From Verrucomicrobiales bacterium (GTDB taxonomy: Bacteria > Verrucomicrobiota > Verrucomicrobiia > Verrucomicrobiales > DEV007), in assembly GCA_029233965.1 (NCBI GenBank), contig JARGOP010000022.1:1-50084 (forward strand): 50,084 nt of DNA, given 5' to 3'. Made by a program: the position numbers and the translations under genes. Shown piece after piece: positions 33,176 to 42,745 of the stretch. The notes under the pieces are model-generated. The model saw only the letters and a program-made list of their open reading frames with translations. It did no database searches and was not told the origin of the DNA. Numbering within the stretch: position 1 is the first letter of the stretch; each line of letters begins with the position of its first letter.

Positions 33176-33436
33176 TTACTTCTCGGACTGTCTGTCACAA
33201 AATTCATTCGACGGAAGAGCCTGGGAAACAGGTGCTTTGGCGGTCTCTTCAGGCTCTGCCGGCGACGGCGCGCTCCAGAATTCTGCGCCCTCTGCGGTAT
33301 CCCAGGACGTGGCGCTCCAGTGGGAGGGAAATCCGGCTTTGGCCGGATTGGGTGGCGCGGTCGTTTTCTCTTCTTCGGCAAAGAGGCTGCCCGAGAGGAC
33401 GGTGAGTGAAGCGATGGCGACGTGAAGGAAATTCAT
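33176..33436 (-). CDS. Small secreted protein of unknown function
   Basis: An 86-residue protein with a clear signal peptide (MNFLHVAIASLTVLSGSLFA) and cleavage predicted before EEEK. The mature part of about 65 residues is rich in Pro, Ala, Glu and Trp (GFPSHWSATSWDTAEGAEFW) with one Cys. No family recognised. Start chosen at 33436 so that the signal is N-terminal; an in-frame ATG ten codons upstream is less likely. It has its own promoter-like sequence and a strong terminator, so it is a self-contained transcription unit, which supports it being real. Confidence 0.7.
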   Translation of the reverse strand: MNFLHVAIASLTVLSGSLFAEEEKTTAPPNPAKAGFPSHWSATSWDTAEGAEFWSAPSPAEPEETAKAPVSQALPSNEFCDRQSEK

Positions 33437-33477
33437 TCTGAAGAAGCCAACGAATTGGCACTCCATAAGTTATGAAA

Positions 33478-33507
33478 ATTATATTAATTGTCAAGATTAT
33501 AATTCAA
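33478..33507 (-). promoter_or_regulatory. Predicted sigma-70-type promoter of the small secreted protein gene
   Basis: On the minus strand TTGAAT (33507-33502) and a perfect TATAAT (33483-33478) are separated by 18 bases in an AT-rich stretch unlike its surroundings. The predicted start of transcription near 33470 leaves about 35 bases to the ATG at 33436. A TTGACA inside the spacer has no matching -10. Confidence 0.6.
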
Positions 33508-33522
33508 GAGGACTGTAATTTC

Positions 33523-35217
33523 CTAAACTCTGAACAGGGCGCCCAGCTTTTTCCCGAGAATCAATCCAGCGCCCGTGATCGTGATGGCAAGAAACGCCAT
33601 GGCCCAGACTCCAAGTGCGGAGGCGATATGCGGACCGGTGCCCAGCGATGAGACCAGCGCATAGATCGCTTTGGTGATCGGGAAATGCTGCTGTTGTTCG
33701 GCGAGAATCAGTGAGTCGGAGACTTCGAGCATCGCGAAGGAAAAGGCGAGCAGTCCTCCGGCGATCAGGTTGGCGGCAATGAGAGGAAGCGTCACTTTCC
33801 TGAGCGCTTTCAGAGGAGGGCAGCCCAGATTTTGAGCGGCCTCCTCAAGCGTGACAGTGGTTTGCTGAAATCCGGCCGCAGCGGCCCGGACGACGTAGGG
33901 AAGACGTCTCACCGCGTAGGCGATCACGAGAATCAGGATCGGATTCTCCCCGAGGATCAGGAAATCAAAGGTCTGACCTTCGCGGGTCATTGCGAGATAG
34001 CCGAAAGCAAGGACGAGGCCGGGAACGGCGAGTGGCAGCATCGCCATGGCATCGAGGAACTGGCGTCCCTGAAGCTTCGTTCTCACGACGACATAGGCAA
34101 TCGCGATGCCGAGGATGACGTTGATCAGAGTCGCGAGCGAAGCATACTTCAGCGAATTCCCGATCGAATTCAGGGTGAGAGGATGGCCCAATGCGTCCTC
34201 GAAATGCTGCAGGGTCAGGTCGGAAGGCAGAATGGTCCCGTACCATTGATTCGACACGGAGAGCAGGATGACCCCGAGATGCGGCAGGACTGCCAGTCCT
34301 GTCACGAGGGAGAACGCCCCGATACACACCGCGTTCATGACGGGCGAGGCATCTCGGAGCGAGCGCCCTGTCGAAGCACGCCCGGAACTGGCCGAGATCT
34401 CTTGTCCGAAAAGCCGTTTCCCGAGGAGGTAGAACATCACCGTGAGCACGAGGAGCACGACGACGAGGGCGTAGGGGAAAGGATTTCCGCTGAGATCTTT
34501 GATTCCATCGAAGATCTGGACAGAGGTCACCCGGGTGAAATCGAAGATCAGGGGGACGCCGAGCTCGGTAAACGACCAGATAAAGATGATCGTCGCTCCC
34601 GCGAACATCCCCGGCATGATCAGCGGAAAGGTGATGCGGAAGAGTCTTCGAATACCGTGGCAGCCCAGATTTTCAGCGGCTTCCTCCATTGCCGGATCGA
34701 CATTCGCGAGTGCGGCCGAGATGTTGAGATAGGCGATTGGATAGAGGTGAAGAGCGTTCATAAGAACGACGCCCGGGAGTCGACCTTCGCCGAGCCAGTC
34801 ATACGGGGCAGCGGCGTCCATCATGCCCAGATCAATGAGGAAGGAGTTCAGAGCCCCGGCCTGCCCGAGGAGCTGCTTGATTCCCAGTGCACCGACAAAC
34901 GGGGGAAGAATGAGCGGGACAAGGATCAGGGAGTTCAGGATCTCTTTGCCTTTGAAATTCCAGGTGTTCGCGAGGAGTGCGAGCGGAAGGGCGATGATCA
35001 AGGAGAGAACGGTCGTGAACAATCCCATGTAGAAAGAGTTCACAAGTCCCTCTACGTAAACGGGATTCTGAAAAATTTCGATCACGTAGGCGAAGGTGAT
35101 CCCTCCGTCCGTGGTCACGAAGGCCTCTTTCACCGTGTGCCAGATGGGATACACAAAAAAGAGCGCGAAAAAGATCGCGGTGCTGAGGTAGATCGTGATG
35201 GCGAGCTTGCGGTTCAT
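33523..35217 (-). CDS. ABC transporter permease, two fused permease halves (ferric iron type)
   Basis: The protein (564 residues) contains two homologous binding-protein-dependent permease domains (about 1-270 and 290-564) of the FbpB/FutB type. Each has an EAA loop for the ATPase: EEAAENLGCHGIRRLFRITF in the first half and LEEAAQNLGCPPLKALRKVT in the second. About twelve membrane segments are expected. It forms the inner-membrane channel of an importer with the coupled binding protein (ATGA overlap at 35214-35217) and the ATPase gene upstream. Ferric iron is the most likely substrate by family, but thiamine, putrescine or phosphonate importers share this architecture. Confidence 0.9.
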   Translation of the reverse strand: MNRKLAITIYLSTAIFFALFFVYPIWHTVKEAFVTTDGGITFAYVIEIFQNPVYVEGLVNSFYMGLFTTVLSLIIALPLALLANTWNFKGKEILNSLILVPLILPPFVGALGIKQLLGQAGALNSFLIDLGMMDAAAPYDWLGEGRLPGVVLMNALHLYPIAYLNISAALANVDPAMEEAAENLGCHGIRRLFRITFPLIMPGMFAGATIIFIWSFTELGVPLIFDFTRVTSVQIFDGIKDLSGNPFPYALVVVLLVLTVMFYLLGKRLFGQEISASSGRASTGRSLRDASPVMNAVCIGAFSLVTGLAVLPHLGVILLSVSNQWYGTILPSDLTLQHFEDALGHPLTLNSIGNSLKYASLATLINVILGIAIAYVVVRTKLQGRQFLDAMAMLPLAVPGLVLAFGYLAMTREGQTFDFLILGENPILILVIAYAVRRLPYVVRAAAAGFQQTTVTLEEAAQNLGCPPLKALRKVTLPLIAANLIAGGLLAFSFAMLEVSDSLILAEQQQHFPITKAIYALVSSLGTGPHIASALGVWAMAFLAITITGAGLILGKKLGALFRV

Positions 35218-36887
35218 GGCTGGCTCCCTCCGGCGATGGCGTGATACTTCTTCCGGAAGGCGGCAGTGATTTCCCGGGCGAGTTTCACCTCAGCCACTTT
35301 GTCTTTCGTTTTCAAGACAGCCGCGATCCGGTTCGTCGCGTTCTCGTAGCTGATCAGGGAAACGTCTTCAAAGAGCGCCAGTTTTTCGACCGGCATGCCA
35401 CTGCGGATCAGGCGGATCCAGGCTTCGCGTTGTTCTTCGTGTGGATCGATGCAGGTCGCTTTGATGATAAAACGCAGGCTCGCGAAGAGTGATCCTGTCC
35501 ATTCATCGTGATAGGTGAACCCTTCCGCAATCTCGTAGGGATTCACTTCAGGGTCGCTCATGAACGCTTGGTTCGCCGCAGTGTAGAAATCCCGTCGGAT
35601 CGGGGGACGCCGCAGGGCGTATCGCTCCGGGCCACCGGCTTCGCCGACGCGATAGTTCCACAATCTCTGTCCCTCGGGAGAGAGAACGAAACGAAGGAAC
35701 AGGTGCGCGAGTTCGGGGTGGGGCGCACCGCGCAGCATTCCGATGGGATCGGCCCCGATCGAGGTACCGGCCCGCGGCATCACGAACTGCACATGGGAAT
35801 TCCCGGTTTCATCCTGGTAGAGTTCGTTGAAGGTCCGGCCGTAAAAGTCGATCGACATTCCGGCTCCGGCATCCCCGAGAGCGACGTCGCGAGGGACTTT
35901 TGCGGCGGAGTCGGTGAAATAGCGGGCATTGGCGCTGATTTTGATGATGAGGCGCATCGCTGCGCCCCATCCTTTCGCGACGGCCTCATCCTCTGAGGTG
36001 CCGTCGGCAATGAGACGCAGAATCTGCTCCTGAATGAGCATTTCGAAGGCCTTCGTTGTCGAGCCGGACTTGGTGGGATCGGCGAGCGCGACCTGGCCGA
36101 CAAGACGTGGATCCGCAAGATCATCCCAGCGTTTCAGTCCGTCTTCCAATCCCACGCGCTCAAGAACGTCCGTGTTGTAAACGATGCCGAACGAGGAGAG
36201 CACCGTGCCGACCCACTTGAAGCCCGGATCGCGGAACGGTTCCCCCGAGACGCTTTCCGGCATGATATCCTGAAACCACTCCGGTTCCTCTTTGGCGAGA
36301 ACGCCCGGTCCGTAACGCCCCGTGGCATCCATCGCGACGAGGTTGCCCGACGCAGCCTGACGGGTGAAGTCGTAGGCGCCGCCGCCGAAGAACAGGTCGA
36401 TACCGACACCGATTTCGGAGTTCAAAAACAAGGCCCGGGCTGTTCCTGTGAGTTGCTCCGGGTTGTCGCGATCGAGGAGGGTCAGGTCGCGCACCCAACC
36501 CTGTTGCATGGCATTCTCTGCGGCCTCATCGAAGCTCTTGTTATCAAAGGCATCCCGGATCGCGGCATTGAAAGGAAGGCTCGTTTTGAGCCGCCAGAGT
36601 GTTTCGAAGCGGGTGGAATACTCCGATTTCAGAAATCGGGCAATCTCCGAGGTGCCGCCCGGCTGCCGCCAATCGACAAAGACATCGCGGTCGTGCTCCA
36701 CCTTCATGTGACGGGCAAAGGCGCGGGCGAACTCGGACTGAATCGACTCGTTGTGTGGTGTGATAATCACGAGGCGCTCAGAGTCGCCACGGGTGAGTCC
36801 GCCGTCTTCCGGATCAGGTCGCAGCGCAAACGGGGCCACGAGAACGAGGCCAAGCAGGGCAAAAACGATGGAGAGCCGGGCGATCAC
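35214..36887 (-). CDS. ABC transporter extracellular solute-binding protein
   Basis: The protein (557 residues) starts with GTG (MIARLSIVF), giving a signal or anchor segment LSIVFALLGLVLVAPFAL, then a type II periplasmic binding fold: LVIITPHNESIQSEFARAF, IGVGIDLFFGGGAYDF, FGIVYNTDVLERVG, and WDDLADPRLVGQVALADPTKSGSTTKAFEML. This is the ferric-iron/FutA-like pattern. It is about 200 residues longer than typical FutA/FbpA proteins (around 340); the extra sequence lies in an insertion near residues 80-140 and in the C-terminal third. The iron-binding Tyr cluster cannot be assigned confidently. It begins 3 bases after the ATPase stop and overlaps the permease start, a tight three-gene operon. 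Confidence 0.88.
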   Translation of the reverse strand: MIARLSIVFALLGLVLVAPFALRPDPEDGGLTRGDSERLVIITPHNESIQSEFARAFARHMKVEHDRDVFVDWRQPGGTSEIARFLKSEYSTRFETLWRLKTSLPFNAAIRDAFDNKSFDEAAENAMQQGWVRDLTLLDRDNPEQLTGTARALFLNSEIGVGIDLFFGGGAYDFTRQAASGNLVAMDATGRYGPGVLAKEEPEWFQDIMPESVSGEPFRDPGFKWVGTVLSSFGIVYNTDVLERVGLEDGLKRWDDLADPRLVGQVALADPTKSGSTTKAFEMLIQEQILRLIADGTSEDEAVAKGWGAAMRLIIKISANARYFTDSAAKVPRDVALGDAGAGMSIDFYGRTFNELYQDETGNSHVQFVMPRAGTSIGADPIGMLRGAPHPELAHLFLRFVLSPEGQRLWNYRVGEAGGPERYALRRPPIRRDFYTAANQAFMSDPEVNPYEIAEGFTYHDEWTGSLFASLRFIIKATCIDPHEEQREAWIRLIRSGMPVEKLALFEDVSLISYENATNRIAAVLKTKDKVAEVKLAREITAAFRKKYHAIAGGSQP

Positions 36888-36890
36888 GGT

Positions 36891-37970
36891 TCACGAATAC
36901 GGTAAAATCATGATATCCTCCGGTTTCGCGGAGGCATACAGCTTCTGTTCGGTGTCGCGAATGACGCGACGGGGATTCAGTTCTGAAATATGAAACGGTT
37001 CCTCGCGTCCCGGAGCCTGGAGAGAGTATTGTGCGACTTCGCCGAGGTAGATCGATTCCGTGAGATGTCCGGCGATCTTATTGCGGGCGGGTGGGGTGGT
37101 TTCAATAGAGAGACACTCAGGCCGGATCGACAAAGTAACCGGAGTGCCGGGCTCGAGAGGAAGGACGGGATCCGAGGGGCGGCCGGCAAGATCGCCGATC
37201 GCGGTTTTCACATAGACATTGTCTCCCGAGATGGAGGCCACTTCGCCCGTAACCAAATTGGTTTCCCCGATAAATCCGGCGACGAGTGCGCTGCGGGGAC
37301 AGCGGTAGACATCCTCCGGTGTCCCGACCTGGGCGATATTGCCGCCATCCAGAATCGCGAGGCGATCGGCGATGGAGAGGGCCTCCTTTTGATCGTGTGT
37401 CACATAGATCGCGGTAAGACCGAATTCTTTGCAGATCCGGCGAATTTCACCTCGCATCTCGATCCGCAGCTTCGCATCGAGGTTGGAGAGTGGCTCATCG
37501 AGCATGAGACAGCGGGGACGGACGACGAGAGCGCGGGCGAGCGCGACGCGTTGTTGCTGACCGCCGGAGAGTTGATTGATTTTGCGGGTGCCGAGGCCTG
37601 CCATCTTTACCATCGCGAGCGCCTCCTCGACGCGTTTTTTCGTTTCGGCCTTCGAGACCTTTCGTTCCTCGAGACCGAAGGCCACGTTTTTGAAAACATT
37701 GAGATGAGGCCAGAGCGCGTAGCTTTGGAACATCATCGCGGTTTCCCGCCTGTGCGGCGGGATCTGCGTGACGTCGTCCTGATCGAATTTGATCGTGCCG
37801 GCATCGGGAAGATGAAAACCGGCAATAGAACGGAGCAGAGTGGTCTTTCCGCAGCCGCTGGGGCCGAGAAGAAAGAACAACTCTCCCGAGTGAATATCGA
37901 GCTCGAGCTGGTTGAGCGCAACGACATCGCCGAAACGTTTTTCCAGTCCGCGAATTTGGATAGATACCAT
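36891..37970 (-). CDS. ABC transporter ATP-binding protein (FbpC-like)
   Basis: The protein (359 residues) is a nucleotide-binding subunit with Walker A GPSGCGKTT near residue 35, Q-loop MMFQSYALWPH, signature LSGGQQQRVALARAL, Walker B CLMLDEPLSNLDA and switch THDQKEALSIADRLA. A C-terminal TOBE-type regulatory domain (about 240-359) follows, as in iron, sugar and polyamine importers. Start chosen at 37970 (MVSIQIRGLEK); an in-frame start at 38027 would add 19 residues with no family match. It is the first gene of the operon ATPase-binding protein-permease, and is divergent from the Nramp-like gene. Confidence 0.94.
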   Translation of the reverse strand: MVSIQIRGLEKRFGDVVALNQLELDIHSGELFFLLGPSGCGKTTLLRSIAGFHLPDAGTIKFDQDDVTQIPPHRRETAMMFQSYALWPHLNVFKNVAFGLEERKVSKAETKKRVEEALAMVKMAGLGTRKINQLSGGQQQRVALARALVVRPRCLMLDEPLSNLDAKLRIEMRGEIRRICKEFGLTAIYVTHDQKEALSIADRLAILDGGNIAQVGTPEDVYRCPRSALVAGFIGETNLVTGEVASISGDNVYVKTAIGDLAGRPSDPVLPLEPGTPVTLSIRPECLSIETTPPARNKIAGHLTESIYLGEVAQYSLQAPGREEPFHISELNPRRVIRDTEQKLYASAKPEDIMILPYS

Positions 37971-38109
37971 GGCAGGGTTTTCTCGAGCGGGTTTGTCCGA
38001 TGTAGCGGAATCCGGGCCGTTGGACAAGGAAAAGAATGGACTCGATCTCGGAAGGTTGGATTTGTGAAAATTTCTCGCCCGGATCGATCCACTTTGCTTT
38101 GATCACGGG

Positions 38110-39354
38110 GTGAAAAAACTACTTCAATCCGTTGGGCCGGCGATCGTAGTCGCGGCCGTTGTGTTAGGGCCCGGCAGTATCCTCACGAGCTCGAAAGTCG
38201 GTGCGACCTTTGGTCCGCTCGGAATTCCGGTGGTGATCATCGCTGCGATTCTCATGATCGGTATGGTCGCTCTCGCTGCGAGAATTGGCGTGGGTTACGA
38301 AAACAGTGCCTGCGACGAGCTTTCCTCGCGCCTCGGGAGGCCGGTCGCGGTTGCCGTCGGCTTGATTTTATTCCTCCTTGTCGCCTTGTTTCAATCGAGC
38401 AACAACATCGCGGTCGTCGCCGGGCTGTCGCCGCTGGTGGAGCTGATGAGGGACGGTCAACCTTTGTCGGTGATGTCTCAGGTCATCCTCCTCGTGGTTT
38501 TCAACAGCTTTGTGATTTCCTGTCTTTATCTGATGCGGAATCTCTACGGCTCGATTGAGAAGCTCATGAAAATCCTGATCGGGGTCATGGTGATCGCCTT
38601 TCTCGTGAACTTTGTGGTCGCTTACCTCACGCCGCGTCCCTTTGAGCCGGTGGCTGATGTTTCCAAGGGTGACTTGATTGCGCTGCTCGGAATGATCGGG
38701 ACGACGTTTTCAGTCGGGGGGGCTTTCTATCAGTGTTATCTCGTGAAGGAGAAAGGCTGGGGGATCGGCGAGGCAAAGCGCGGACTCATCGATTCCATTG
38801 TCAGCATTTCCGTTCTCGGTGGAGTCACCCTCGTGATCCTCCTGACCGCGACCCGGGTGTTTTACGGCAATCCTGACGGCGTCACCCTGGGGCGTGTTGA
38901 TGACGTTGCCCGACAGCTCGAACCGCTTTTCGGCTCCTGGGCGACGGTGATGTTCAGCCTCGGTATCGTCGCGGGAGCGTTCAGTTCCTTTCTCGTGAAT
39001 TCCATGATCGGCGGCACCGTGATGGCCGATTCGATCGGGAAGGGGAGCCGTCTTTCGCAGCCGTGGCCGCTTCACCTTACGGCGCTGGCATTGCTCATCG
39101 GCATGACCGTGGCGATCTTTTCCCTGACCCGGGAGGGCAGCACCGTGACCTTGATCACCTTTGCCCAGGCATTGACGGTGCTGGGGATTCCGGCGCTGGC
39201 GGCGGCGCTCGTGTATCTCGGAACGCGGAAGGAGCTGACCGGCGAGCGCAAGGTGCCGCGCTGGATCATCGGTTTGGCGTCAGTAGGATTCCTGATCTCG
39301 TGCGTGCTCGCGGTGCGGACCGCACTGGCGGTGTGGGAGAAGGTGAGTGGTTAG
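38110..39354 (+). CDS. Nramp-like divalent metal transporter family protein with altered metal site
   Basis: A 414-residue protein with about eleven membrane segments and Nramp-family organisation, starting from GTG (MKKLLQSVGPAIVVAA). The TM1 motif, usually DPGN, reads GPGS (LGPGSILTSS, residues 19-28), and the TM6 motif, usually MPH, reads SVGGAFYQ (GTTFSVGGAFYQCYLV, about 197-212). So the Asp, Asn and Met ligands of classical manganese/iron transporters are missing, as in some Nramp-related clades that carry other ions. Divergent from the ABC importer operon, with 139 bases between starts that probably hold both promoters. Its stop overlaps by three bases the stop of the convergent gene. 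Confidence 0.85.
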   Translation: MKKLLQSVGPAIVVAAVVLGPGSILTSSKVGATFGPLGIPVVIIAAILMIGMVALAARIGVGYENSACDELSSRLGRPVAVAVGLILFLLVALFQSSNNIAVVAGLSPLVELMRDGQPLSVMSQVILLVVFNSFVISCLYLMRNLYGSIEKLMKILIGVMVIAFLVNFVVAYLTPRPFEPVADVSKGDLIALLGMIGTTFSVGGAFYQCYLVKEKGWGIGEAKRGLIDSIVSISVLGGVTLVILLTATRVFYGNPDGVTLGRVDDVARQLEPLFGSWATVMFSLGIVAGAFSSFLVNSMIGGTVMADSIGKGSRLSQPWPLHLTALALLIGMTVAIFSLTREGSTVTLITFAQALTVLGIPALAAALVYLGTRKELTGERKVPRWIIGLASVGFLISCVLAVRTALAVWEKVSG

Positions 39355-40790
39355 CGCTCACGATAGGCTTTGTAGTCGAAGTCTTCGGGAAGATCGGGAC
39401 GCCAGACCCAGTCTCCGTCGTCATAATCGTGCTTAATCAAACCTTTCTCATCAATCCGGTTCGGACCGACACTGTAGAGTTTGAAGTCAGACCGGCCAAG
39501 TTGCTCATAAACGTAAGGAAGGCCCGTAAAGGGATCGGTAGCGTTCAGGACTTCGCGCCCAGGCCGCAAATCCTGAAGCGTTGACGGATAACTTCCTTGT
39601 TCCTGCGCGTGAATTTCAAGGAGAATAGCGGGCTTAGCATGATCGTTGAGAACTTGGACCCTCTGGAATCTCACTGCGATGCCTTCGTAAACAGGCAGGG
39701 AGATGAACGAAAATACATATCGAATTCGGTCTACTCTGGAGCTCATTCGTGCGTTGATTTCTTTATCGATGTCGATATCGAACGGGACTTGATTGACCCG
39801 GTCGCCGCCTTCTTCGGAATCGAACAAGCAAATTTGAAGAATCTCAGAATGTGCGAGAGCGTTCTCGTAGAGGACTCCCTTTGGAATGAGGGTAATTGGG
39901 ATTTCGACATCCGGGATAAGATTCTCCACTTCTTGTATTTGGGGATACTCGCCTTGCGCAAGCTGCACCATCGTTTCGGCGAAAATGGCTCGCTCCATGC
40001 GCAAGGAGGACATAAATCCTCTTGATAGAGGCTGGAAATTGAGGGCCACATTCAGAGCTTCCAACTGTGCCGAATTCCAAGTCTGCTTCTGTATTCCCTC
40101 CCGGATTTCGCCGATAGCCTGACCCTAAAACAAGTTTCCAATAAGCTGAAAAATAAGGGAAGTCTCTGCCGATAAGTGTTTGGTCAGACGGAGGAGGGTA
40201 TGTATGTCATCGAGCGCCTGCTCCGATTCGCCGAAATGGATCGAGGCCCGGGCCCGGAGATGAAGCAGCTTTGCGATATCATGAAAAACGGTCCCTTCCG
40301 GAAGGCCTAGTGAATAGCCTTCGCTGTATTCGATCAAAAGGTTGCTATGCGGTCGAAGGGTAGCATTTTCGATTTCCTTCAGGTCTTCCTCAAGACTCTT
40401 CATGAAACTCCGGATGACAGTCGCAGCCTCTTCATCTGTCTCCAATTCAGAGAAGCTCATGTGAATCGGGGAGACGGTCATGAAGCGGACCGATTTAGAC
40501 GTATCCGGTGGTTTGTATCCGGGAATGGCATTTGGAGAGTATTTCGAGCGAAGCTTTTCGGTCCCTGTCAACGCCTCCTCTCTGGCCTTGGAAACAAGAT
40601 CTCGAATGAAGTCCGCTTCCGCAAAGTTCTCCCCAGGATCCGGAATCGGGTCAGGCTCCTTATCGGCGATTCGAAGCGATTCTCCCCTGGTCTGGAGATT
40701 CTCGATATGTGCCATTACAAGCGGAGCCGCGATGACGATGATCAATCGTATCACGAGACTTCGTCGGGGATTTGATGATGACTCACTCAT
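39351..40790 (-). pseudogene. Hypothetical membrane-anchored protein interrupted by an in-frame amber codon
   Basis: Two open frames on this strand (40790-40125, 221 residues; and a piece from about 40064 to 39351, 237 residues) are in the same frame, separated only by TAG at 40125-40127. The 20 codons between the stop and the second piece read GQAIGEIREGIQKQTWNSAQ, matching a continuous helical protein. Joined, they make a protein of about 479 residues with one N-terminal membrane anchor (VIRLIIVIAAPLVMAH) and a C-terminal segment DPFTGLPYVY...KLYSVGPNRID, a pattern common at the ends of pseudopilin-like and hypothetical proteins of this phylum. A CAG to TAG change would explain the stop. 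The second piece has no good ATG near its beginning (a TTG at 40064 is the only candidate). Sequencing error or real loss are both possible. Confidence 0.8.
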
Positions 40791-40893
40791 CTTTGCTCAG
40801 CGAAGTGAGAGGATAGAAACTCATTTGCAGGACGTCGATTGAAGACCGAATCAGGCAATTGCCCACCGTTTCTCTCCATGCTAGCCTCGGAGC

Positions 40894-42639
40894 ATGCGAT
40901 TTTTTTGCCTCCTTTCGATCATCCTCGCGCCCCTGCTTGCCACGGCGAGCCAACCCAACATCATTGTCATCCTCACCGATGACCAGGGATGGGGCGACCT
41001 GAGCGTCAACGGGAACACGAACCTTTCAACGCCGAACATCGACTCCCTCGCGGCAGACGGAGCCTCGTTTGACCGCTTTTATGTATCTCCAGTCTGCTCA
41101 CCGACCCGGGCTGAATTCCTGACCGGACGTTATCATCAGCGTGGCGGGGTCTATTCCACTTCCGCCGGTGGTGAACGGCTTGATCTCGATGAGATCACGA
41201 TCGGTGATACGTTCAACTCCGCCGGTTACCGGACTGCCGCCTTCGGCAAATGGCACAACGGGATGCAATTTCCCTATCACCCGAATGGTCGCGGGTTCGA
41301 CGAGTTTTACGGCTTTTGTTCGGGGCACTGGGGGCACTACTTCAGCCCGATGCTGGAGCACAACGGGACGATTGTGAAAGGCGAAGGATTTGTCGTCGAT
41401 GACTTCACGGACAAGGCGATGGACTTCATCGAGGCCAGTGGCGAAAAGCCCTTCTTCGTCTACCTGCCCTACAACACACCGCATTCGCCCATGCAGGTGC
41501 CGGACGAGTTCTGGGACCGGTTCAAGAACAAGGAGATTTCGATGCGTCACCGTGAGCCGGAAAAAGAGGATGATCTTCACCTTCGCGCCGCCCTCGCGAT
41601 GTGTGAGAACATCGATTGGAATGTCGGGCGGATCCTTGAAAAACTCGATCAGCTCGATCTCGCAGAGGATACCATCGTGATGTATTTCTGCGACAACGGA
41701 CCGAACGGTTCGCGCTGGAACGGGGGGATGGCCGGGAAGAAGGGATCCACGGATGAAGGCGGTGTCCGCAGCCCGATGCTGATCCGCTGGCCGTCAAAGA
41801 TCAAGCCGGGAACGGAAGTGAAGACGCTTGGTGCCGCGATCGATATCCTGCCAACACTGGCCGAGATGACCGGAGTTCCCCTGATTTCTGAAAAGCCGTT
41901 GGACGGAGAAAGCCTGGCCCCGGTGCTGCTGGGTGACAAAGCGGATCCATCGCTGGAAGAGCGCATCATCTTTTCAGCCTGGAAGAACAGGTCCAGTGTC
42001 CGCACTCCAAAGTTCCGGCTTTCAACCGATGGGAAACTTTATGACATGGAGAAAGATCCCGGTCAGTTTCAAAATGTCGCCGCCGATCATCCTGAAATTC
42101 ACGCTGCTCTCTCGACCCGGCTCAAGGAGTGGACGGAAACCATGAACAAGGAGTTGGGCGAAGACACCCGGCCTTTTGTGATCGCTCATCCGGGTCATGA
42201 TTGGACGCAGATTCCGGCGCGTGACGGGATTCCTCACGGAAACATCGAGCGTTCCAACAAGTTCCCGAACGATTCCTTTTTCTCCAACTGGATCTCGACG
42301 GAAGACAGCATCAGCTGGGAGGCGGAAGTGGCTGAGAGTGGGGAGTTTGATGTTCAGATCTTCTACACCTGTGATCCGGAAAACGTCGGGTCTTCCCTGG
42401 AACTGAGCTTTGGGGACTCCGTTCTCACGGGCAAGGTCACGGAAGCACACGCAAGTCCGCTTCTCGGGGGGAAAGAGGACCGTTCACCGCGCGTCGAGAG
42501 CTACACGCAGGACTGGACGCCGATGACTCTCGGCAAAATCAAGCTGGAGAAGGGGACGGGAGTCCTTACGCTGAAAGCAACCGGGATTCCAGGTGCGGAA
42601 GTCATGGATTTCCGCCTCCTTATGCTGAAGCGGCTTTGA
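40894..42639 (+). CDS. Type I sulfatase (arylsulfatase family), secreted
   Basis: The protein (581 residues) has a signal peptide (MRFFCLLSIILAPLLATA) and the sulfatase core: metal-binding Asp29-Asp30 in LTDDQGWGD and the formylglycine motif CSPTRAEFLTGR starting at Cys68, whose Cys is converted to formylglycine by the maturase (SUMF/FGE or anSME). AAFGKWHNG carries the Lys and His of the active site and YFCDNGPNG the second metal Asp-Asn. After the catalytic domain (to about 450) comes a C-terminal beta-rich domain of about 130 residues (SWEAEVAESGEFDVQIFYTC, MTLGKIKLEKGTGVLTL) that looks like a carbohydrate-binding fold. It probably removes sulfate from a marine-type sulfated polysaccharide. 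No maturase gene in the window. Confidence 0.94.
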   Translation: MRFFCLLSIILAPLLATASQPNIIVILTDDQGWGDLSVNGNTNLSTPNIDSLAADGASFDRFYVSPVCSPTRAEFLTGRYHQRGGVYSTSAGGERLDLDEITIGDTFNSAGYRTAAFGKWHNGMQFPYHPNGRGFDEFYGFCSGHWGHYFSPMLEHNGTIVKGEGFVVDDFTDKAMDFIEASGEKPFFVYLPYNTPHSPMQVPDEFWDRFKNKEISMRHREPEKEDDLHLRAALAMCENIDWNVGRILEKLDQLDLAEDTIVMYFCDNGPNGSRWNGGMAGKKGSTDEGGVRSPMLIRWPSKIKPGTEVKTLGAAIDILPTLAEMTGVPLISEKPLDGESLAPVLLGDKADPSLEERIIFSAWKNRSSVRTPKFRLSTDGKLYDMEKDPGQFQNVAADHPEIHAALSTRLKEWTETMNKELGEDTRPFVIAHPGHDWTQIPARDGIPHGNIERSNKFPNDSFFSNWISTEDSISWEAEVAESGEFDVQIFYTCDPENVGSSLELSFGDSVLTGKVTEAHASPLLGGKEDRSPRVESYTQDWTPMTLGKIKLEKGTGVLTLKATGIPGAEVMDFRLLMLKRL

Positions 42640-42745
42640 AGAGATCGTTCTGCGCCAACGTTTGGAGTGTCTCAAAACAATAACGGGTCGCCTGAGCCGT
42701 CATCGTTTAATTCGGAAGAGCGAACTGGAAGCCCGCCCATGCGGC

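Noticed and set aside
33832-35244. Plus-strand open frame of 470 codons opposite the ABC permease
   Set aside because: Charged, repetitive composition with no hydrophobic core; the other strand encodes a recognisable two-half permease.
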